The notes: generated from the letters alone by a model not told the origin. 6,024 nucleotides of DNA from Saprospiraceae bacterium (GCA_020630455.1 JAHDBK010000049.1:7433-13456), one strand, 5' to 3'. Positions 1-6,024 are shown, counted from the first letter of the stretch. Made by a program: numbers and translations.

Positions 1-465
1 GGTTTTTTAATTAGTTCTAATTTTTATCAAATTATAAAAGAATTTAAAGGAATTAATTTGCAATTTGTAGATGTTTCTTTTAAAAATAGGCAAGATGTAC
101 TCGGATATAAATTTATGTTTTTTTACAGTGATTTAACACCACATATCAATTATGATTTAACTGACATGACTGTTTATGAATATGATTTGTTTACTCAAAA
201 ATTAAATCCTTTACATGATATAAAACTTGAACCTAATCGGTCTTTTATGATTGAGTATGATAAAATAATGAGTAGGAAAAGTGGTTTAAGACATTTGTTT
301 CCTAAGAAAAAATATCATTTTAAAGATTTAGATATAGAAGAATATGATATGTTTAGAATAGGACATTGGGATTATAGGTTTTATTTTTCTGAACGAGTAA
401 AAACAGCATTAGAAAAAGCAGGTCTAACCGGTTTTAAATTTTCTAAACAATGTACTTGGTTGTAA
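1..465 (+). CDS. Imm11/DUF1629-like immunity protein, 5'-truncated by the window edge
   Basis: The reading frame is open from the first base, so the gene starts outside the window. The in-window TTG at 58 is probably not the start. About 154 codons are visible, ending in TAA at 463-465. The protein is soluble-looking, with no membrane segment, and rich in aromatic and acidic residues. The C-terminal third (EEYDMFRIGHWDYRFYFSER, then ALEKAGLTGFKF) resembles the end of the Imm11 (DUF1629) family, where an 'xxxFRxxxxxxxxxVSERxKxAxxxAGxTGxxF' pattern is usual. The preceding FYSDLTPHINYDLTDMTVYE stretch fits the family's central block. Imm11 proteins are predicted cytoplasmic antidotes encoded beside polymorphic or contact-dependent toxins, so a toxin gene would be expected to the left, out of view. 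The family call is from memory of the pattern, not a search. That this is a real gene is much surer than its function. Confidence 0.6.
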   Translation, partial: GFLISSNFYQIIKEFKGINLQFVDVSFKNRQDVLGYKFMFFYSDLTPHINYDLTDMTVYEYDLFTQKLNPLHDIKLEPNRSFMIEYDKIMSRKSGLRHLFPKKKYHFKDLDIEEYDMFRIGHWDYRFYFSERVKTALEKAGLTGFKFSKQCTWL

Positions 466-476
466 ATATTAAAAAT

Positions 477-514
477 AAAAAAGCTTAATGGTATTACCAC
501 CATTAAGCTTTTTT
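477..514. terminator. Bidirectional rho-independent terminator between convergent genes
   Basis: Arms AAGCTTAATGGT (481-492) and ACCATTAAGCTT (499-510) are perfectly complementary over 12 bp with a 6-base loop (ATTACC). Four A before and four T after extend the pairing and give a T-tract on either strand. It lies 11 bases after the stop of the plus-strand immunity-like gene and about 20 bases from the stop of the minus-strand E2 gene, so it can serve both. Confidence 0.85.
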
Positions 515-535
515 AATTAATACTTATTTTATTAT

Positions 536-1882
536 TTATATCGTTCTATTTGGGTCAAATGCCTCTAAATAATCTGCAAATTTACGCAAGAAAGAACCGC
601 CTAAAAATCCGTCAACTACCCTATGATCATAAGAATGAGATAGGTACATCATGTGTCGAATTCCGATAAAATCACCATCAGGTGTTTCGATAACAGCTGG
701 TTTTTTCTTAATCACTCCAACAGACATGATAGCTACTTGTGGCTGATTAATAATAGGTGTTCCCATTACATTTCCGAATGTTCCTACATTAGTAATCGTA
801 TAAGTACCTCCTTGGATATCTTCAGGTTTTAATTTATTTTGTCTAGCTCTATTTGCTAAGTCGTTCACTTGCTTGGTCAAGCCCATTAAATTAAATTGGT
901 CAGCATTTTTAATAACGGGTACGATAAGATTACCTGAAGGAAGTGCCGTAGCCATACCTATATTGATATTTTTCTTTCTCAAGATATTCGTTCCATCTAC
1001 AGACACATTAATCATAGGAAAATCATTAATCGCCTTAGCCAATGCTTCGATAAATATTGGAGTAAAGGTGATTTTTTCACCGTGTTTTTGTAAAAAGTCT
1101 TTTTTCACTTTATTTCTCCAATTCACAATATTCGTAACATCTGCTTCAACAAAAGAAGTCACGTGAGGAGAAGTATGCTTACTCATGACCATGTGGTCAG
1201 CGATAAGCTTTCTCATTCTATCCATCTCGATAATTTCCACATCTCCATTTAAACTGGTGGCAGGCTGAACAGGTGGTGTATGTGTTTTTTGTTGTACAGG
1301 CGGCTTGGCTTCTACTTTAGCCGCTGGAGCAACAGGAGTTGCCGTTAGGACAGGAGCCCCCGTTCTATTTTCAACATAATTCAAAATATCTCTTTTGGTA
1401 ACTCTTCCATCTTTCCCTGTACCAGGAACAGTTTCCAATTCAGTCATGCTAATACCTTCACTTTTAGCAATATTTTTCACCAAAGGTGAATAAAAACGAT
1501 TGCTATCTACTACGGCTAAAGGCTGTGCTTGAGGCTGTGCAGCAGGAGCTTTTGGAGCTTCTTTTACCGCTTCTTTAGGCTTTCCATTTGAAGAAGGGGC
1601 AGGTGCTTCTACTTTATCTTCTGTTTCTACACTTTCGGCACCTTCTGTTTCTATAATGGCAATCGTTTTTCCTATTTCTACGGTTTCATCTTCATTATAA
1701 AGAATTTCTTTCAATACTCCTTCAACTGGAGAAGGTACTTCTGAATCTACTTTATCCGTTGCAATTTCCAAAACCGTTTCATCTAACTCTATGCTATCTC
1801 CTACTTGTTTGGTCCATTTAAGGATGGTAGCCTCCATGATACTTTCGCCCATCTTAGGCATGATTAATTCAAACTTTGCCAT
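536..1882 (-). CDS. 2-oxo-acid dehydrogenase complex E2, dihydrolipoamide acyltransferase
   Basis: Core acyltransferase of a 2-oxo-acid dehydrogenase complex. A swinging lipoyl arm carries the acyl group from the E1 decarboxylase to the active site, where it passes to CoA. The 448-residue protein has the full modular order. A single lipoyl domain spans about 1-78, with the lipoylated Lys44 in EIATDKVDSEVPSP. An Ala/Pro/Glu linker runs to about 128. A peripheral-subunit-binding domain (about 131-171) holds VPGTGKDGRVTKRDI. A second Pro/Ala linker reaches about 212, and the catalytic domain runs to the end. The catalytic signature DHRVVDG supplies His420 and Asp424. Length is normal for a one-lipoyl E2. 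The N-terminal sequence resembles proteins annotated as branched-chain 2-oxo-acid dehydrogenase E2 in Bacteroidota, but substrate (branched-chain, pyruvate or 2-oxoglutarate) cannot be fixed from E2 alone. No E1 or E3 gene is beside it. ATG start at the first residue of the lipoyl domain. Confidence 0.95.
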   Translation of the reverse strand: MAKFELIMPKMGESIMEATILKWTKQVGDSIELDETVLEIATDKVDSEVPSPVEGVLKEILYNEDETVEIGKTIAIIETEGAESVETEDKVEAPAPSSNGKPKEAVKEAPKAPAAQPQAQPLAVVDSNRFYSPLVKNIAKSEGISMTELETVPGTGKDGRVTKRDILNYVENRTGAPVLTATPVAPAAKVEAKPPVQQKTHTPPVQPATSLNGDVEIIEMDRMRKLIADHMVMSKHTSPHVTSFVEADVTNIVNWRNKVKKDFLQKHGEKITFTPIFIEALAKAINDFPMINVSVDGTNILRKKNINIGMATALPSGNLIVPVIKNADQFNLMGLTKQVNDLANRARQNKLKPEDIQGGTYTITNVGTFGNVMGTPIINQPQVAIMSVGVIKKKPAVIETPDGDFIGIRHMMYLSHSYDHRVVDGFLGGSFLRKFADYLEAFDPNRTI

Positions 1883-1947
1883 GATATTTTATTCTTATTC
1901 TATTATAATTTTGTATATAAAAATTAAATATACAATTATTTCAAGTG

Positions 1948-1955
1948 CAAAAATA
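1948..1955 (-). promoter_or_regulatory. Candidate Bacteroidota -7 promoter element for the E2 gene
   Basis: Read on the minus strand this is TATTTTTG, an exact match to the Bacteroidota housekeeping sigma -7 consensus TAnnTTTG, 65 bases upstream of the E2 ATG. The expected -33 TTG is not clear; only a weak TTTTAC lies 17 bases upstream. A short consensus in A/T-rich DNA can occur by chance, so this is a candidate only. Confidence 0.4.
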
Positions 1956-2045
1956 CATTAATCCTTTTGATTGTAAAATAATATACGAGGCAATTTTTGT
2001 TTTTATTTATTTTTTAATGATATAATCGCTAAATAACATTCAGTA

Positions 2046-2071
2046 AATAATAAAGAAATTTCTTTATTATT
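2046..2071 (-). repeat. 26-base perfect A/T palindrome overlapping the stop codon of the membrane-protein gene; possible terminator
   Basis: Two 13-base arms, AATAATAAAGAAA and TTTCTTTATTATT, are exactly complementary and meet without a spacer. The palindrome covers the TAA stop (2067-2069) and the two bases before it. It could form a hairpin at the 3' end of the cinA-membrane protein transcript. It has a single G-C pair per arm and no clear U-tract after it on the minus strand, so a terminator role is uncertain. A closely related imperfect hairpin lies at 5872-5899. Confidence 0.45.
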
Positions 2072-2714
2072 CAATGTCTAATGCTTCTGCTTTTCTTTTT
2101 TTCTTAATACCTTTAGTTCTTTTAACTAATTTTATAAAATAATATAAACTAACAATACTTAAGATAAAAGATAAAATACCCAAAACAATAGCCAATGATA
2201 TTATACCACTTAATATACCAGCAACAATAAGCATCATAACTATTCCGAATCCCAGACCTCCATAAAAAAGATAAAAAAGTAAAACATCTGTAAAAACATG
2301 AAAAATATATTGAGTCCTTGTTACTTTTTCGTCCAAGGGGTCTCTTTTTAACTCCTTATTCCTTTTAAAAGCAAAAACCAAATAACTTATTAAAAATCCT
2401 AAAGTCATTAATAAACTTAAACTAAAACCAAAATAAATATTTAAGAAGATACTCAATGCAGATAAAAATATTAAAATCCCAATCAATACTTTTAGCCAAA
2501 ATCTTTTACCTATTCTTTTTTTCTTCTTTTTTTTCTTTTTAATCTTAGAGGTTTTAAGTTTTTTGGTAGAATATTTTCTTTGTTTTTTCCTTTTCTTTTT
2601 TGTATAAGAATGTTCTATTGAATCATTGTAAACATAAGTAGTTGCTACACTATTACTAATAGGTAATACATTTAATAAAAAAATTAGAAAAAGAAGTTTC
2701 AATGGAAGTTTCAT
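2067..2714 (-). CDS. Lys-rich multi-pass membrane protein of unknown function
   Basis: I do not recognise a family. With the ATG at 2712-2714 the protein has 215 residues. It begins MKLPLKLLFLIFLLNVLPIS, an ordinary signal peptide with possible cleavage after about residue 24. A strongly basic region follows at about 39-71 with a run of Lys. Hydrophobic segments lie at about 74-95, 97-116, 137-153 and 154-195, the last perhaps two helices. The C-terminal tail is basic. There are no cysteines and no catalytic motifs. An in-frame ATG at 2783 would add 23 residues before the signal peptide and overlap cinA by 17 bases. I prefer 2714 because it puts the signal peptide first and its ATATC-ATG leader matches that of the E2 gene. 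It starts 52 bases after the cinA stop with no promoter seen between, so the two are probably co-transcribed. That does not by itself suggest a shared function. Confidence 0.75.
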   Translation of the reverse strand: MKLPLKLLFLIFLLNVLPISNSVATTYVYNDSIEHSYTKKKRKKQRKYSTKKLKTSKIKKKKKKKKRIGKRFWLKVLIGILIFLSALSIFLNIYFGFSLSLLMTLGFLISYLVFAFKRNKELKRDPLDEKVTRTQYIFHVFTDVLLFYLFYGGLGFGIVMMLIVAGILSGIISLAIVLGILSFILSIVSLYYFIKLVKRTKGIKKKRKAEALDIE

Positions 2715-2766
2715 GATATTCGGTTTTTGGTAAAAACGAATAAAACTATTAATTGCTGCCTTTATA

Positions 2767-4017
2767 TCAATTATCAAGGACAAACATTCTCAGCATATTT
2801 AAAGCTCTTTTAGTGGTATATTCTATATTTTTTTGTCTATTTTTTCCTAATCTAAGGACGCTTGTTTCTATTTTTTGAGCATTCCCTACTGCCAACCATA
2901 TTGTGCCTACTGGTTTTTCTTTGGTTCCTCCACTTGGACCAGCAATTCCAGAAACGGAAAGAGCAACATCAACTCCAAAATAAGCAATCGCCCCTTCAAC
3001 CATTTCTCTAACTGTTTGTTCACTAACCGCACCGTGAGTTTCTAAAGTATTTTGTTTTACACCTAATTTTTGCATTTTAATTTCATTACTATAAGCAACC
3101 ATACCTCCTTCAAAATAAGATGATGAACCCGCTATTTGAACAATGTTTGCCATGATATTTCCTCCTGTACAACTTTCTGCTAGTGCCAATGTTTTCCCTT
3201 TTTCCTTCAAGGTATTACCTAATGCTTCTTGAATAGAAATATCTTCATGACTATAGACAATATCATTTAAAACCTCATGGATATTATTACTTACTTCTTG
3301 TACTTCTTTTTCTAAATCTTCTTGAGTTTGTCCATTATTAGCAAATGCAGAAATCCTCAAACGCACTTCGCCTAAGTTGGGTAAATATGCTATTTTTATA
3401 TGAGACGGGAGTCCTTCTTCTATATCATTAATAAGCTCTTGTATTTGGGTTTCTCCTTTCCCTGACGTTTTAATAGTATGGTGATATATCGCCTTTTTAC
3501 CATATTGTTTTTGCAAATTTGGAACAATACCATTAGTCATCACATATTGCATTTCGTAAGGCACGCCAGCAGTAGAAAATAAAGACTTTTCTTTATATTT
3601 AAAGTGCATACCCGGTGCTGTCCCCATTTTATTTTCTAATAATTCAACCCCTTTTGGCATCATACTTTGCTCCTTGTGTAAATGATTTAAAGGAATATTC
3701 CTTTTTTTGAACATTCTTTCAATATTATTATAAACACTTTCATCAAAATACATTTCAACACCTAGCATTTGGGCGATGGCTTTTTTAGTAATATCATCCT
3801 TAGTGGCTCCAAGACCTCCAGTTGTAATGACAATATCCACTTCTTTAAATGATTGTTCAATATTATATTGAATATCTTCTAATCCATCTGAAATAATTTT
3901 AATAGCAGTAACCTTAAACCCCGCCAAATTCAGTTGTTGTGCCATCCAAGTAGCGTTCGTATTGACTATCTGGCCAATCAATATTTCATCTCCAATATTA
4001 ATAATGTGAATATTCAT
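2767..4017 (-). CDS. cinA: CinA: nicotinamide-nucleotide amidohydrolase with MoaB/MogA-like N-terminal domain
   Basis: Full-length two-domain CinA of 416 residues, the family's usual size. The N-terminal domain (about 1-170) is the MoaB/MogA-like or COG1058 fold. It shows NIGDEILIGQIVNTN at 7-21, TTGGLGATKDD at 65-75 and AGVPYEM at 150-156; in studied CinA proteins this domain has ADP-ribose pyrophosphatase activity. The C-terminal domain (about 258-416) is the PncC-type NMN deamidase, with LAESCTGG at 279-286, VAYSNEIK near 307-314 and SGIAGPSGGT at 356-365. It converts NMN to nicotinate mononucleotide in pyridine-nucleotide salvage. The name comes from 'competence-induced' in Gram-positive bacteria and nothing here indicates competence. 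The ATG at 4017 directly precedes the conserved NIHIINIGDE start. A -7-like box lies about 38 bases upstream. The membrane protein gene downstream is probably in the same transcript. Confidence 0.97.
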   Translation of the reverse strand: MNIHIINIGDEILIGQIVNTNATWMAQQLNLAGFKVTAIKIISDGLEDIQYNIEQSFKEVDIVITTGGLGATKDDITKKAIAQMLGVEMYFDESVYNNIERMFKKRNIPLNHLHKEQSMMPKGVELLENKMGTAPGMHFKYKEKSLFSTAGVPYEMQYVMTNGIVPNLQKQYGKKAIYHHTIKTSGKGETQIQELINDIEEGLPSHIKIAYLPNLGEVRLRISAFANNGQTQEDLEKEVQEVSNNIHEVLNDIVYSHEDISIQEALGNTLKEKGKTLALAESCTGGNIMANIVQIAGSSSYFEGGMVAYSNEIKMQKLGVKQNTLETHGAVSEQTVREMVEGAIAYFGVDVALSVSGIAGPSGGTKEKPVGTIWLAVGNAQKIETSVLRLGKNRQKNIEYTTKRALNMLRMFVLDN

Positions 4018-4054
4018 ATATTTCTATTTATTTAAGTCTTTACTATTTACATTT

Positions 4055-4062
4055 CAAATGTA
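4055..4062 (-). promoter_or_regulatory. Candidate Bacteroidota -7 promoter element for cinA
   Basis: On the minus strand this reads TACATTTG, an exact match to TAnnTTTG, 38 bases before the cinA ATG. That position would give a short leader of about 30 bases. It lies just past the terminator of the upstream Ro-homologue gene, which fits an independent cinA transcription unit. No good -33 TTG is visible in the A/T-rich DNA behind it. Confidence 0.45.
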
Positions 4063-4106
4063 ATTATTGTTTTATATTTTTTAATATTAATAATATTACT
4101 AATAAT

Positions 4107-4139
4107 AAAAAAGCACCGTTTTCGAATGAAAACGATGCT
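4107..4139 (-). terminator. Rho-independent terminator of the Ro-homologue gene
   Basis: On the minus strand the arms AGCATCGTTTTC and GAAAACGGTGCT pair over 12 bp, with one G-U pair, around a 4-base loop (ATTC). A run of T follows immediately. The hairpin starts 41 bases after the TAA stop of the TROVE/vWA gene and precedes the candidate cinA promoter, so it separates the two transcription units. Confidence 0.85.
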
Positions 4140-4179
4140 ATATGTTTAAAAAAATATCAGGACTTACCTATTGGGAATT

Positions 4180-5643
4180 TTACAACTCCACTTTTTCAAT
4201 TTCATTGACTAATGCATTACGGTCAGTTTCTAACAAGCTCATCAAATCGAAGACCTTGTCACTAAAACCAGCTAAAGCAAATACTTTATTTTCTGGAAAT
4301 TGCAAAGAACCATAACCGTTCAAATCAAATGAATAGATATATGGATTAGTACCATAACGCTTTTTGTATTTGTTGAACACATCAGTTGGTACATTGTAAT
4401 TTACCCACGCTTGCATATCTGACAAAATAATGATACGGTCGTATGCTTGATTAGCCTTTTCAAAAATAGATTGGAAATTAGTACCGCCTGCCGTTGCCTT
4501 TTTAATAATACGGTTGGCAATTGACAAGGCAGCATCTCCAAAATATGGCTTAATATAAGCAGCTGAATCGGAGAAACGCATCAAATCTGCATCATTTGAC
4601 TTATACAACATAGCAGCGAAAATGGCAGCAATTTCAATTGGTTTTTTACCCATTGATTCTTTACCCCAAGTCATTGAACCAGAATCATCAACTACTACCA
4701 AAGTACGACCTTCAAATACTGGAACATTGCTCAAAGCCAATTCAAAAGCATCATTCAATGCTTTCATAATATTACGCTTATCTGCATTTTCAATATTTGA
4801 ATTTTTGATAGTATCAAATGCAGTCAAAAAACGAAATGGCAAAACCTTTGATTTTTTGATACGGTTAGCATCATTCAATTGTACCAATGCTTTTTTCAAA
4901 ACATTTGGAGATTGAATAGCGATATTACGCAAATTACGCAACAAGGCGAAGTAACCCAATTTATTATTATTAATCAATGAAGACCATGCTTCTGCTTTTT
5001 TCTTTGACAAATCCTCTTTATTCTCTGCTTTTTGACCTGCTTGAGTTAATTTTGCTTCCCAAGTATTTTGGTTACGCAAAGTACCATTAACTAATGCTTG
5101 CAAGGCAGAAGCATTTTTTTGAGTCGGAATAGGACGTACCAAATTGACCATATCGACTAATTTTACAGATTTATTATCGCCACGATATTTGGCAATTTGA
5201 TATTCATCAAAACGGTCGAATGATTTTGCAAAACCTTTTTTCATTGCATTTGGCAAAGTTTTACCTCCCATATTAAAATAATATGCTGCAATTTCTAACA
5301 TATCATCAGGACGATTTACAATTTGATTATAAAAATCTTTTGCCCAAACTTGTCCTGAAGCATAAGCTGCTAATTCTGCCGCTAATACATGAGTAATCGA
5401 ACGCATGTTGAAACGATTACGGGCATAAATTGCCGCTTTTGCAGCAAAACGAGCATCTACTTTGCTCAACAAGGCAATTAATTCTTTAAAAGTATCTTTT
5501 GAAGAACGATAGAATTGATCTTGTGCAAATGAAGTCAATAAAATTGAAGCCAATTGCATTTTTGGTGATTGAACAAATGCTTCACCACCTGCCTTGTTTT
5601 CAGTTTTTTTCTTAGATTTTTTAATAAAATTGAACAATGACAT
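4180..5643 (-). CDS. rsr: Ro60/Rsr-type RNA-binding protein (TROVE domain plus vWA domain)
   Basis: Homologue of the Ro60 autoantigen (bacterial Rsr), a ring-shaped protein that binds Y RNAs and misfolded or structured RNA. In Deinococcus it works with the exonuclease PNPase in RNA turnover. The 487 residues split into a TROVE HEAT-repeat ring (about 25-305) and a vWA domain (about 310-487). TROVE hallmarks are ARNRFNMRSITHVLAAELA at 74-92, KKGFAKSFDRFDEYQIAKYR at 135-154 and YFALLRNLRNI at 231-241. The vWA metal site is intact: DDSGS gives Asp319, Ser321 and Ser323, with Thr388 in GGTNF and Asp409 in LSDMQ. It is slightly shorter than the roughly 530-residue Ro60 and Rsr proteins, with a basic N-terminus (KKSKKK at 8-13). 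All 21 Arg codons are CGT, unlike cinA, suggesting high expression. No Shine-Dalgarno is present before the ATG. A YrlA-like RNA gene lies just upstream in the same direction and is the probable partner. No rtcB or pnp gene is in view. Confidence 0.95.
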   Translation of the reverse strand: MSLFNFIKKSKKKTENKAGGEAFVQSPKMQLASILLTSFAQDQFYRSSKDTFKELIALLSKVDARFAAKAAIYARNRFNMRSITHVLAAELAAYASGQVWAKDFYNQIVNRPDDMLEIAAYYFNMGGKTLPNAMKKGFAKSFDRFDEYQIAKYRGDNKSVKLVDMVNLVRPIPTQKNASALQALVNGTLRNQNTWEAKLTQAGQKAENKEDLSKKKAEAWSSLINNNKLGYFALLRNLRNIAIQSPNVLKKALVQLNDANRIKKSKVLPFRFLTAFDTIKNSNIENADKRNIMKALNDAFELALSNVPVFEGRTLVVVDDSGSMTWGKESMGKKPIEIAAIFAAMLYKSNDADLMRFSDSAAYIKPYFGDAALSIANRIIKKATAGGTNFQSIFEKANQAYDRIIILSDMQAWVNYNVPTDVFNKYKKRYGTNPYIYSFDLNGYGSLQFPENKVFALAGFSDKVFDLMSLLETDRNALVNEIEKVEL

Positions 5644-5694
5644 GATTTTAAAATTTTGTTTTTTAATTCATTAAAAATATAAATGGAGAAATTT

Positions 5695-5809
5695 AAAAAG
5701 AGCGATATATTTAAAGCATGTCTACCCATTTCATCACATCTCTATTGAGATGATAGGACTCGAACCTATACAGCATATTTGCCACTTTTACCGAAGTAGC
5801 TCTTTTTTT
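5695..5809 (-). ncRNA. Candidate YrlA-type Y RNA with a permuted tRNA-like module
   Basis: Read 5' to 3' on the minus strand, an outer stem AAAAAGAGC (5807-5799) pairs perfectly with GCTCTTTTT (5703-5695), which also ends in a U-run. Inside are a T arm (5769-5753; stem ATAGG/CCTAT, loop TTCGAGT), the 3' acceptor-like strand CATCTC (5752-5747), a 4-base cap AATA, the 5' acceptor-like strand GAGATG (5742-5737), T and G as at tRNA positions 8 and 9, then a D arm (5734-5718; stem ATG/CAT, loop AAATGGGTAGA). The D-loop GG and T-loop TTC can make the usual tRNA elbow contacts. The order is permuted and there is no CCA end, as known for YrlA RNAs, whose effector module mimics tRNA. The linker (5798-5770 and 5717-5704) pairs ambiguously: GCTAC/GTGGC or a small UUCG hairpin are possible. 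I could not place the Ro-binding motif with confidence. The neighbouring Ro gene strongly supports the call. Ends are approximate. Confidence 0.75.
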
Positions 5810-6024
5810 ACTACCATTTAAGCAAATCCGAAGACAATAGAAATTAGACATTAGATTTTAGACTTACATCTAAATAATAAAAAAAATTCTTTATTATTTT
5901 AATTTGCAAACGTCTAATTATTTTTGTCCACTAATTTACTTATTATTTCAAATATCAACGTACTCATTACTTAGTACACTGTAACATAAGTTTATTGAGT
6001 TTTTGAAATAAGAATTTTGTTTTG
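5810..6024. other. Intergenic region without a recognisable gene; A/T inverted repeats
   Basis: No coding frame of useful length is seen on either strand. The stretch holds an A/T hairpin (AAATAATAAA at 5872-5881 with TTTATTATTT at 5890-5899), flanked by an 8-base inverted pair AATTAGAC (5842-5849) and GTCTAATT (5912-5919). TTAGAC-like units recur between 5844 and 5866. Further right, TTATTTCAAA (5943-5952) and TTTGAAATAA (6002-6011) are inverted copies enclosing GTACT...AGTAC (5960-5977). The promoter of the Y-like RNA and perhaps of the Ro gene should lie here on the minus strand, but no exact TAnnTTTG match is present there. The nearest is GATATTTG at 5956-5949, one base off. Confidence 0.5.

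Noticed and set aside
873..1166. 97-codon plus-strand frame inside the E2 gene
   Set aside because: Antisense shadow of a clearly conserved catalytic domain.
4622..4915. 97-codon plus-strand frame inside the Ro gene
   Set aside because: Antisense shadow of the TROVE/vWA coding sequence.
5535..5729. 64-codon minus-strand reading frame
   Set aside because: It overlaps the start of the Ro gene and the Y-like RNA in another frame, with no recognisable protein features.
5695..5809. Two-piece (permuted) tmRNA
   Set aside because: The acceptor strands are joined by only four bases (AATA) without CCA, and no tag reading frame or alanine-type G-U acceptor pair is visible.
5740..5832. A canonical-order (degenerate) tRNA on the minus strand using the upstream TTAAATGGTAG as D loop
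   Set aside because: The D loop would be about 16 bases, the acceptor pairing needs a mismatch and a G-U pair, a base is left over between the T stem and acceptor, and no CCA follows. The permuted fold gives a perfect 6-bp acceptor, a normal D-loop and a perfect 9-bp outer stem.
5841..5919. TTAGAC-like repeats and flanking inverted copies as a CRISPR array
   Set aside because: Units are only 6-8 bases, imperfect and without regular spacers.

Overview
The window looks like chromosomal DNA from a low-GC member of the Bacteroidota. Three things suggest this. Intergenic DNA is extremely A/T-rich. Gene starts have A-rich leaders without a Shine-Dalgarno sequence. Two genes have boxes matching the Bacteroidota -7 promoter consensus TAnnTTTG. 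I cannot resolve the genus.

Layout, left to right. Positions 1-465 (+) are the 3' part of a gene resembling the Imm11/DUF1629 immunity family. A strong bidirectional terminator (477-514) separates it from the convergent minus-strand block. All remaining genes are on the minus strand: a 2-oxo-acid dehydrogenase E2 gene (536-1882), a Lys-rich membrane protein (2067-2714) directly downstream of cinA (2767-4017), and a Ro60/Rsr homologue with TROVE and vWA domains (4180-5643). The Ro gene has its own rho-independent terminator (4107-4139). E2 and cinA each have a candidate promoter, so there are probably three transcription units.

The most interesting part lies just upstream of the Ro gene, about 50 nt from its start codon. 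The minus strand of 5695-5809 can fold into a tRNA-like RNA in circularly permuted order: T arm, 3' acceptor strand, tetranucleotide cap, 5' acceptor strand, D arm. A perfect 9-bp stem encloses it and a U-run follows. There is no CCA end. This is the architecture known for YrlA-type bacterial Y RNAs, which bind Ro proteins and carry a tRNA-mimicking effector module. The protein and its RNA partner therefore seem to be encoded side by side in the same direction. The Ro gene uses CGT for all 21 of its arginine codons, whereas cinA uses CGT once in nine, which hints at high expression.

The remaining right end (5810-6024) shows no gene. It holds A/T inverted repeats and short TTAGAC-like repeats.
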